64,000 bases of DNA from Ophiura sarsii (Eukaryota; Echinodermata; Ophiuroidea; Amphilepidida; Ophiuridae), in the NCBI GenBank assembly GCA_035610835.1, contig CM069446.1, positions 70,913,062 to 70,977,061 on the forward strand. The letters are read 5' to 3'. A program made the translations under genes and the position numbers. Under the pieces are notes generated by a model. It was not told where the DNA came from. It saw only the letters and a program-made list of their open reading frames with translations, and made no database searches. This document shows positions 36,726-47,769 of this stretch, in pieces; position 1 is the stretch's first letter; each line of letters begins with the position of its first letter.

Positions 36726-38027
36726 TACCCACTTTGTGCTCTAAATAAGCCCGCACGATTGGGCTACAAAACTGCGGGTTGACTAATGCTGCCTTGAGGG
36801 CGCAATATTTATTCACTTAGTAAACGGAAGAGTTTTTTTGAGAGATATTGATATTCTAGCCATATTTCGATGATACAAACAGGCTAAGTATACTGATCAG
36901 TCAATTTAAGGTAGCATCCTAATAGTTATTTGACCAAACAAAAATCTATATGCCCATCATTTCAGGAGTACGACATTTCTGATGATGTTCTTTATCTTAT
37001 GGAAAGTACCTCAACCTTTTTAGATCACATTCATAAAATAACCACAACAAGAAAACTAGGGAACTTTCATAAGCCTAATTTTTGGACATCAGATGGGTTG
37101 CCTGTAAACCCAGGATTTAAATCATTATGATTTCTTTCTTAGATTGCCCACTTGATGTTGTTGTTTATGCTCCTACAGCTTTTTGTGGCAATACAGGGTG
37201 AGTCAAAATAAAACATGCAATAATGGGAAGAAGCTGTCTTGTTTTCAAAACCAATGTTTGAATCTTTTTAACGTTGCACGAATGAGAAGTTATTACCAAC
37301 TTTGTGTAAAATTCAGATTTTCTGTTTGTCTTTGGAGAACCTTTTTACTAAAAAAAACTTAAAAAAAACCCCAACGTAAGTATTTTTTTCAATTGACTCT
37401 GCCCTTGCACACATTGCTTTTTCACCTTTAAATATCCTGCCAGCAAACCTTGGAATAAATTTAGAAAATCATAATCAATTCATAGTATAGTTAATTTGTT
37501 ACTCCCATGAAAACAAGAAAGGATGCATTAAATTTAATTTACGTCACAAATTTACTCAACATTTCAAATATGAATGAGAGACACATTGTGAGATGTTATG
37601 CATGTTTTGGGTGTCTCGTGGACAAACATGTGAAACAGGTGCAGCGTTTAAAAGGTTCACCAAAGGTGAACGAAAAAACGCTATCGACTTCATTTTTCAC
37701 ACAAAGCTAGAAAATATGTTATTATTATACCGTTTACAATTTTTCACACGTCAACTCACACGTCAACACGAAAACAAGATGGCTTCTTTCCACTATTTTT
37801 ACTCACACGCTATAGATTCATCTCCATCCACCATACAGAAATCAACCCGGTTTTAACATAATTTTTACTATATTTTCCTTCCAAATATTTGCATGCAAAC
37901 CATGTTTTAAATTTCTTTATTAATTAAAATTATCTATAGAATTGTGCATTGTCCGGCATATGTCTATTTGGCTGAATTTAGTGTAGTGTTACAGTGCTTG
38001 AAATAAGAGGGGGAATGCCAACCCTTA

Positions 38028-38516
38028 CACTTTCCACGCGTCTGCAGACGACATTCCAAAATTTCACAAAATGTTTCAAAAATGCCAAAATTACTGAATA
38101 TAATTACCATATTTGGAATCACCATGAGAAATGCATTGATATAAGTACAAACATGCCAAGTATTGGTTCAGTAATTCTTGAGATTGACTTTGAAAATTTG
38201 GAAAGGTTTCTGACAAATCTGTTTTGTATATGTCACCATCCAGCACAAAGGGGCCGTAAAGTCAGCAGAGCATGTACTGAGATATGGCTCACTGAACATT
38301 TCAATAAACAATAGGAAACAAAGGAATTTTCAATGGATTTATTGATTTGTACTGCCTATTTAACATGCAATATTTTCATGTAATACATCATTGTAAAGTT
38401 GATTTCTAGAAGAATGCCCCTGTTCAATGTCTTAAAAAATGTTCTGCCCGACTTTACATCCCATTTGTGGTGGTTGGTCACATTTTAAGGTAAATCTAAT
38501 AGCCGCGTGGAAAGTG
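38028..38516. mobile_element. CACTTTCC-family element, copy B1
   Basis: Counterpart of 8418-8919, with left end CACTTTCCACGCG and right end GCGTGGAAAGTG before TTAA. Confidence 0.78.
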
Positions 38517-38628
38517 TTAACCCCCTGGGGTCTAACTGGCAAGTGTTAACCCCCTGGGGTCTAACTGGCAAGTGTTAACCCCCTGGGGTCTAACTGGCAA
38601 GTGTTAACCCCCTGGGGTCTAACTGGCT
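38510..38628. repeat. 29-bp tandem repeat, four units in copy B, one in copy A
   Basis: AAGTGTTAACCCCCTGGGGT plus CTAACTGGC repeats four times. Copy A has a single unit near 8915, while instead doubling the adjacent AATAGCCGCGTGG block. Confidence 0.93.
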
Positions 38629-39482
38629 ATCTTACAGTGGTTCTGATTGGTTTATTACAAGATGTACTCATATGAATAGCCAATTCAAATGCAGCTTGTA
38701 AAATGTTTCACTCCCATCTTTATCAGGGATATAATTATTCTAACAATGTCTCTCATTGGTGCAATAAATGATGTATCTATCTTTCTGACCAATCGGCCGG
38801 TAGATCTCAGGGGGTTAAACGTGACCTACCTGCTTGCACATATTCTCCTATCATATACATATGTAGCGCATCCCTAACGCCTTTCACATCGTCTACACGC
38901 GGATGACACTTTGTAGAACGCACAAACAGTACTGACGGCAGGCATAGACAGCGGGGTGACTTCAATTGCGAATTCCCCATGCAAGAGGTCAAAGTTCACT
39001 ACCGACTTTAGAAAAGAGTCCGTTTACGACTAGTTGATCGTCGCGTGCGACTGTGCAACATGTAGGCGACATCAGTGTTTGGAGTACACCATGTTTATGA
39101 AATACACTATAGTAATGTTCCATAATGTTCACTGTGAAATGACATCTCGTTATGACAAGCGAATCGTTATGACAATCCAATGGAGTAGCTGCTCATCCAT
39201 CACTTGATTTGTTAATAAAACCTCTGTTTTATAGCATCTATGCTCTTCAATCTAAACACCAGTTCATCAACTATGTTCAGAGCAGAGTCGCAGGTGACCT
39301 CAAACAGGCATCAGCCAAATGCTCCGAGGAAGACCGCCCGCCTGGCCCTAAGTTCAGCAAGATAGTAACGTTTCAGATGTTTCTGTACACCAGAAATACA
39401 AAATATACCTTGATATACACAGTAAACTCATTCCTTCAAATCCAGAAATTGCCTGTATTAAACAGAGAGTACTTCTTTATTC

Positions 39483-39646
39483 CAGGCATGAGAATGAAAA
39501 AACATGAAAAAAAACTGAAAAAACTGAAAATGTGCGTGAAATCGGGCTAAAAAAGCAAAAAACAGCCTGAAATTAAATGAAAGTGCGGAAATTTGGACCA
39601 TAAAAAAAACTGAATTCAGTTTAAAAACTGAAAATTCTCATGCCTG
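39483..39646. mobile_element. 164-bp TIR element, CAGGCATGAGAAT ends, copy B only
   Basis: Ends CAGGCATGAGAAT and ATTCTCATGCCTG, with TTATTC on both sides (39477-39482, 39647-39652). Copy A has the single intact site TTCTTTATTCACATT near 9805. It extends the reading frame seen in copy B only by chance. Confidence 0.9.
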
Positions 39647-42600
39647 TTATTCACATTCTACCCATGAACTGTCATTCGGTGTCCTATATAGCCACGAGAA
39701 TCAAGGATTGAAGCAATCTTGCGCGGAATGCACTATAGTAATGGCGCTCCTCTGTCAATCGTCCAGATTTATGTCCTAAACATATTTAGAAAGTATTACA
39801 TAGATGGAACTTCCAACAAAGATTATCGTCACTGTTTGAGCAATAAATTATCAACTGCTTATTTTGTACCCATTACTAGGTTAAAGTATGAACATAAAAC
39901 AATGTTATATATATCCAAACATTTAACAGCAATAAATTGACCTCTTCATCTCTTTGATATATAGGCCTACCATTGAGGAGAAATGTTACTGATAGTAATT
40001 ATGAAGTCCAGTCACACACAAAGACACTCTGTGATTAGAGTCTAGTCATCATTCTCAAATAAATCTATAGGTCACATCAAGTAACTGATTTGCTCAAATC
40101 AATTTCAAGACAACTCACTAATTTTGTTAAAGTCACATCAATTCTTATGAACAAAAAACTAAAGCTCAGGCATGTATTCACTTTAACCCTAACACTACAA
40201 AATACCACAACCCATGCGTTGACATTTTTCCAATGACGTAATCGACCGAGTCTATATAGTGAGCGCAATATACTGCGCGAACGTGAAGCTGATAGCCGTG
40301 GCTTGCTTGTGCGGGCCGGCGCTTGATGTGCGTAGGGTCCCCCTGGATCCATTCCTGGTCCAGGAGCGACAATTTATTTGTTCATACTTGTCAGAAATCC
40401 TTGTTTTTGTTAAAAATACAGGCTGGTCGGGGTGGGGTTAAAGAAAGGTTGGCCTCAGATTCAAGTCAAGTCAAGACATTTTGGATAAGTGACTCAAGTC
40501 AACTCAAATCATGACTTATATGGCGAGGAGTCCATTCGAGTCATGACTTTTGAAAAGTTTGGCTACAGTCTCTCGAGTTGAGTGAAATTTGCTGAATTTC
40601 AGTGACTAAATCAAGTTTCCAAAAACTGTAACCATAGCCAGAGTTGAAAGTTATCAACTTGTAAGACAATTCAGCAATGGTATTTTTTATCGACATCATT
40701 TCCCCAAAGGTACAGTCCGTGAAATGAATCGGGGAAACAAGACAATTTGATAACAGAAACAAGTATTCTACCTATGAAAGGCCAATCTACCAATAAGCAT
40801 TATCACTACGTTTTCCATGGCCTAGAGAGAGACAAGGGAACCAAAAGACCCTATCAGCATGTACTGAGCCTGTGTTAGTTAGGCCATAGATTACATCTTT
40901 TACGTCATAATATAGTCCTCACAGCGGGCACATGTCATAGGCAATCACCGATAAATCCAACAAGCACGTCCGTAGCGTCCGACCCAAAATTGGTTGTTAG
41001 CAAAGTTTGCGTGTCATGTTTAACAACACAAAAATACCAGCGTCCGTCCAGTGGTCTTATTGGATGAACTGCTGAAACTTGATGCTACGGGTATGTCCGC
41101 AGTGGAGTCTGTGGTATAGAGGGGATTGGTGTGCCAATTTGTACGAGCTGTCAAATTTGTGATGGGAAATATCCCTTTTAAACAAAAACTTGATGCTCAG
41201 CTTTATGTCAAACGTGGAGTCGGACGTATTGGGGGATCTGTGCGCCAATTTGTGGGTATTGTGGGTGCGACTGTGAGTAAGTTGTTACTAGTCAAGCTCT
41301 TAGGTTATAGAAATAAGCAAAAGGAACACTGAGAATTAATTCATTTATTGATGTAAACAAGAATCTTAAGAGCTTGTACTGATAATATATCGATCATATT
41401 GATACGAGTATCGATAAGGGGAAATCCAAATGCATCGTGTGAAAGAAATCTTGAGTTGGCGCAATGCATTGTGGGTGCGACGTTAACACCTTCTTTAAAT
41501 TGCATGTGTCATTTTGAAAGAGCTGTCAAATTTGAGATATCAAAACAGCAAATATCCATATCAAACAGAATGTGATGCATATTGCTTATTTCCAGCACGG
41601 AGTCTCCACTAAGTATTGAGGGTATAGGAAAAGGTGTCACTTTGCAAAAGCTGTCAACATTTTTGAGTATGAAAAAGGAAAATGATCCTTTCAGAGCTTA
41701 GTTGAAGAAAAAAATCAATGGAATTCCAAATTATTTTAACATGCATCAGAAACACTGTACATGTATGAATTTAATAGTAAACCCATTGGCAGTCTTCCTT
41801 TTATAACCAAGTCTGTGATTGGTTTCCTCGATGATTATAATAATCCTAGTAAACCAATCAAAATGGAGCTTCTATAAGTCTTTTGGCATTTTAACCCTCG
41901 CTACCTTGGCACAAACACATTTCAATCAAATTCTTTGATAGGTTAGTTAGATGATAAAGATTCAGGAAAACCAATGGAAATAGTGCTCAAAATCACCAAG
42001 TACCCCTATCCATGTATTTATCTAACTGGGCAGATGCATTATCGTACAACATATGAACCAATGAAAACACACCGCATCCAGGGTTGCAAGTTCACTGCTC
42101 AAAATTACCCATTCCTTATATATTAAACTAATACATTCTGGTGCAAACTGTAAGCCTATGGTAACACTGTATTCAGGGTTGCTGGTTCGCAAGTCAAAGT
42201 CACTCCAATATATCCAAAATCATCTGTAAATTTGAGCATGCAGATACTTTCTTTAGTGCAAAGCGCGAGCCCATTGGTCGAACCTACACCATGATCTCCA
42301 ACACATACAGACAGCGGCGGACAGTTGGATGGTCAGCAGCAACAAACACCGGACAAACTGATTTCACCGGACATAACCCTTGTTTACACGTCTCGCCCAT
42401 CTCCACCTTGCGGAGCCAATTTCACTTTTGGTTGAGAGAACTGAACTTCATAGAAAGTCCATGCTCTCCACACTACACTTAGTCTAATTATTTGGTGTAA
42501 CATGGATCGTGACCCCAAGACATAGGCAATGCAACAGTGCATACTAGTCAAAGTTTGTGGTCCAGCTTGTAGTAAATGACCTATAGATGCCTCTCATTGG

Positions 42601-44967
42601 GCGAATTAGGATCAATCAAACCAATGGGCTGTACTGCCTGTCTGTCACAACACTAAGTGGAGAAAATACTGGATTAGAAGTCGAAACACAAAATAGCTGC
42701 CTCAAGTGTTGTCACTATATAGTCGCCAGCATAAGGCCAATAAAAAGATTGTTGTGTTACCCTCAAGTGCCAAAAATCTGGAAGTCGGGTCGGTTGTTGA
42801 TTTTCCTTTTTATTCCCTTTTTTTTGCTGACGAATACAGTGCTGACAGACCGTAGTTCGTGACAAGACAAAATTGGTAAATGACAATTTGACAATGTTTC
42901 TAGTGTGATAATAGCTTTAAAGCAATCTATTTCAAGCAAATTATTTATTTCGAGCAGAAAATAGTGATATTTTTGATGAATTGGGTAAAATTTAAATTTA
43001 GCACAGGCTTAAATGTTCGTTGACTATCTATACCCGGGGATGTGGAGGGGTGGGTTGGATATTTTGCGGCATGGTATAGACCGTGTGTGCGCACGCAAAC
43101 AGGTGCTGCTGGTCGTATGATTTTGTATAGTGTAAGGGTATTGTTAGGGTTATTGTTTTAGGCAAACCGGCCATGCAAACCTTCTCAAAATGGCAGCTAT
43201 TTTGCCATCCATGCGCCACATCCAAAATACCTCTTCAACATATCAGTGTTATTGTGCATAAACAAGAACTTTCAAGAAGAGGAGGGGCATGGCCAACCCA
43301 GCATGTAAACAATCTATAAGGATTTCTCAAGCCTCATTGCTCTAATATTATCAATAATTTCATGGTCTATATAAAGCAAACAACAGTTGGTAATAGAAAC
43401 AGTCACTTCCTCATTACATGGCTGAAGACCTCTTCTTACCAAAGGATCAATATCTCTTCAACAACTTAACTAAAAATGCTATATTGAACTAAAAGTGTTA
43501 GCGATTTTGGCTATGCATGGACTGTGAAAGAGATGATGATTTCATCAATGAAATCTTTTTGGCACAAGCGTTAGGTTTTGCTTCAATATTTACTGATATT
43601 TTCCCCAGCAGTGTATCTATTTAATATGTAAATTATTAAATTATAATCAAGTGGAATTTGTATGGTGATCTTTCAATTAATATCAATCTCAATATGGTAT
43701 CAAATTTACATGAACATACCTACTTATCATGAAATTATTATTTCTGAACAAATACACATTTTGTATCATATACAACATGCAGACCAGACCAAAGTAATTA
43801 ACATTTGACAAAGATTTTTTTTTCTTCCTCCAGAACTTGATGGAATGATCAGGCAGGAGTTGAGCGATCACACTATGGACTGTAAAAGAGATGATGCATA
43901 TTTTTTAAAAACTTACATAGCAACCAATGGACAATCTCTTCAACAACTACTCAAATTTTGCTTGTATGGGGTTCAATGGTGAATTTGAGGGAAACTTGAA
44001 AGATTTTTTGTCACTGAGATGTCAAATACCACCAGAACAACGACACAACAACCCTGCCAAAGTGACAGTATTGATGATTGTAAAATGATACAGGCTTAAC
44101 TGATTTGATCAAAAGGAGAATTACAGAACAGCTGAATACTACATATTATTCTAGAAGCGGTAAATTTTCACATTCATAATTTTTGAGTAGAACTCTCATA
44201 TTAAAGATAATTTTCCAATAAGGCAACTGGGAAAAAACAATTCTGTTCTGCCAGCCGGACCGACATTTTGCAAAAGAAATTTGAAACTTTTTGAATTTTT
44301 TTAAAACTTTTTTAAAAATCTTGGAATTTAATCTTTTAATTGAAAATTGTTGAAAATTTCAAAAATTTGTGAAAACTCACCAAAATGTTCAAAATGTGAA
44401 TAAAAACCGCTCGACCAACCGTCGTCCCTACCTAAGAAGTCGTTTGCCCATAGAACAGGGCTGCTGTTTTTTGTCGCCAAAGTCACAATTTAGCATTCCT
44501 TTACACAGACAGACTACAAAGCTCAGGGACATTAACTCATACGTTTTTAACTTTTGCTTATGAATTACTGTGCGCACAAACCGTGAACATTACAGTAGTG
44601 CAAAAATATTGCCACATTAACGATTATTCGAAATTGGATAATGGCCTGCCATACACTACAGTCAATAATGGGTCAGTCATGTCCAATGCTGAAATAGGAT
44701 TAATGGATCTTTTGTGAATATTATTAGGTGTGTATGTTATACAATAACAATGTACATTATTTGGTTGGTAATTATACCCGGGACTTATTTGCATTGTCAA
44801 ATCTTGTCGAACTATGGGGTGTTTCTATTATCATTGGTTTGCGCTGACAGCCCAATTGTGGTTCAACGTATTCTTGTTTTGGTTGTGCTCGCAATTTGAA
44901 CTTGGTAAAATCAATTAGTTGAACTCTGGTAGAGAGAGGAAAGGTAGAATTTAGATTGATTCCTTAA

Positions 44968-45206
44968 TACTTTCAACGCGGCTATTGGTTTGACCATACA
45001 CAAAACAGATTTTTCAGAAACCTTTCATAATTTTCAAAGTCTATCTCAAGGATTAGTGAACCAATACTAGGCATGTTTGTACTTACTTCAATGTATTGCG
45101 CAAGGTGATTCCAAATATGGTAATGAAATTCAATAATTTTGACATTTTTGAAACATTTTGTGAAATTTTGAAATGTCGTCTGCAGACGCCTGCCGCATCG
45201 AAAGAG
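44968..45206. mobile_element. CACTTTCC-family element, copy B2, reversed
   Basis: Counterpart of 15624-15852 between TTAA at 44964-44967 and 45207-45210. Confidence 0.8.
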
Positions 45207-46436
45207 TTAAGTTGATGGACAGTGTGGTCAATGGACAAGAGTAGAGTCTGTATTGATCAGTGGGCAGGGTCACCAATTAGGGGCAGGTGGGGGGGGGGAA
45301 TGTTGTGTTGCCCTCAGCCTGACCCTAAAATCTCAATTTTTTTAAGATTTAAATTTAACCCAATTTGTCAACATATTACTATTTTCTGCTTGAAATGAAT
45401 AAGTATACTTGAAAACTATTATCACGCTAGAAACATAATTAGGTCAAATTGACATTTACCAATTTTATCTTGTCATGAACCTAGAGGTCTGTAAGTAATA
45501 TTTGTCAGCATAAAAACAAATTAAGAAAGAGTAAAAGAAAAATGAAAATCAACCGACCGACCCGACTTCAAGATTTTTGGCACTTGAGGGAAACACAAGA
45601 ACAAAAATCTTGCTTATAGATTGATGCAGACTTTCACATGTTCACTATTGCACAAAAATATACAACCAAATTTAAAATCTGGTGCAACAATGCAATACAA
45701 GTTCGTTGTACAAGTACTAAGTAGTATTCAAATTGTAATGAATTGCATCTTACTTTATGTAAAATAGTGGCCATTTTTAGTACTATCAATAAGATGGATT
45801 ATTATATATATAAATCAATGATTATACTATGACCAGCCCCTACAAGTTGATGCTTCGCAACTTTACATTGTTTTATTCCGTTGCTTTATAAATGTAAAAT
45901 TAACACCCAATGAATTCAAAATGTAACTTTTTTTCTATTTTGTTTCTTCAAATCCTTCCTAAAGCCAACCATCTTGAAAAATAAAATTGCTGGATTACCC
46001 TTATCTTTTGAAGGAAAGCAACGCGACATCGCAAGAGCATCTTTGTGGTGCAATTTGTTTCGAATTTCATCTCGAGAGGCCTCCAGCGAAATTGGAACAA
46101 TATTTCAACATCTATATAGGGCTCTATCTGACAACATGTATCATGGTACCGGGATGCTACGGAAAGCGACACACATCCATCTATAAGGATGCTAGACTTC
46201 ACACTTGCAAAGTCTTACTGTACCAGCCCGGGGGGGGGGGAGGCAGTCAGGTATAACGTTGTAATCATCCGCGTGAACGAAAACGTGGAATATGCATGCT
46301 TTTTCGACCACAACAGGTCAACATCATCTCCGGGGCTTTATGTGCGTTCTTTATATCAATTTTATTGTATTTTTTAACGATTGATGAAATAATAATACAT
46401 CTCCAAAATAATCTCACATCAAACCTTTCAATTTAA

Positions 46437-46845
46437 CACTTTCCACGTGGCAGGCGTCTGCAGACGACTTTCCAAAATTTCACAAAATATTTAAAATATG
46501 TTAACATTATTGAATCTCATTACCATATTTGGAATCACCATGAGAAAGGCTTTGAAATAAGTACAAACATGCCTAGTATTGGTTCAGTAATCCTTGAGAT
46601 AGACTTTGAAAATTGGGGAAGGTTTCTGAAAAATCTTGTTTCGTATGGTAAAACGTTAAAATTATTGAATTTGTAAAATGTTAAAATTATTGAATTTCAT
46701 TACCATATTTGGAATCACCATGAGAAATGCATTGAAATCAGTACAAACATGCCTACTATTGGTTCAGTAATCCTTGAGATAGACTTTGAAAATTGGGGAA
46801 GGTTTCTGAAAAATCTTGTTTTGTATATGGTAAAACTAATAGCCG
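46437..46845. mobile_element. CACTTTCC-family element, copy B3, internally duplicated
   Basis: Left TTAA at 46433-46436. A ~190-bp interior block (ACCATATTTGGAATCACCAT through TCTGAAAAATCTTG) is present twice, unlike copy A3. The right terminus AAGTGTTAA is missing after AATAGCCGCGTA. Confidence 0.75.
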
Positions 46846-46965
46846 CGTACCACCTCACTCCTCTAGCAACCCTGCACTGACTATGACTAGATGAGACGAT
46901 TCTGAATCACTCTATAATGCCAAAGAAGATTGTACAGTCTTCCCACAATGCATTACACGAACAGC

Positions 46966-47271
46966 CAGTGGCGTACCCAGCTTTTGGAAACTGGGGGGCC
47001 ACGACATAGTCGTACCGACAAAAGGCATGATGTACCGACAAAAAATATTTTACAGACTACAACAAAATCGAAAAAGTTGCCCATTTTTTCTCCGCCAGCA
47101 GCTGAAATCTTGATAAGTGGGGGTGGCGGTAGGAGTGACGTTGTCCTCAAAATCGGCACCAAAAAACTCATGGTCAAAATCAGAAATGTACCTACGGAGG
47201 CTCGTGTGTACCGACGGGGATATTTCAGGGGGCCACTGGGCCCCCTGGGCCCTCCTCTGGGTACGCCACTG
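46966..47271. mobile_element. hAT-type MITE CAGTGGCGTACCCAG, perfect 8-bp duplication, copy B only
   Basis: 306 bp with inverted ends CAGTGGCGTACCCAG and CTGGGTACGCCACTG. CGAACAGC flanks both sides (46958-46965 and 47272-47279). Copy A has one CGAACAGC at the equivalent position (about 17395). The open frames on both strands within it are not genes. Confidence 0.95.
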
Positions 47272-47769
47272 CGAACAGCCAGCTAACCAACTAAAGCTTG
47301 TTTCACACAATGCGATTTGTCGAGCTCTTTAAGTTTTAGAAATAAGAAAAAGGAACACTCATATAACTAATTTAATCATTAATGTAAACCAGAACCTAAG
47401 AGCTCCAACGATAAACACAATGAACCCATGATTGTGTGCAAATGTCTATGGGAACCGAGACGAATTGGAGACCAGAATTAGGGCATTTTTTGCAAAAACG
47501 CAATGCATTGTGGTGGTGTCTTTAAAGACTTCTTTGCTATTATGCATTCATTGAAAACATTCAAACGAAGATCTTTCTGATGATAAAACGCATTATCGTC
47601 AAACCAAAATTGAAAACTGCACACATGTAGTCTCTGTCTGCAAACTAATTTTGCTCGGCACGCTTTGAACTCCTGCCGCTGAAATAATCGGTGAATATGA
47701 ATTTACGGTGATATAATGTTGCAAAATAAGGTCGTCTTTTCACTCATTTGGTGAAAGACTCTACAGAGT

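Larger units (their letters stand above)
31905..47769. repeat. Segmental duplication copy B (direct repeat of 4313-17879)
   Basis: Second copy, about 2.3 kb longer than A because of insertions missing from A: a ~1.1-kb block near 32950-34110, nested elements at 34737-35549, a TTAA element at 35711-36091, a 383-bp element at 36343-36725, a 164-bp element at 39483-39646 and a hAT-type element at 46966-47271. It also has expanded small tandem repeats at 38510-38630 and 46437-46845. It lies upstream of the Dvl exons in transcription order, so it is probably inside an upstream Dvl intron or 5' of the gene. Confidence 0.95.

Noticed and set aside
46930..47332. 118-residue ORF and overlapping frames
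   Set aside because: Inside or across the hAT-type insertion; copy A lacks the frame entirely.
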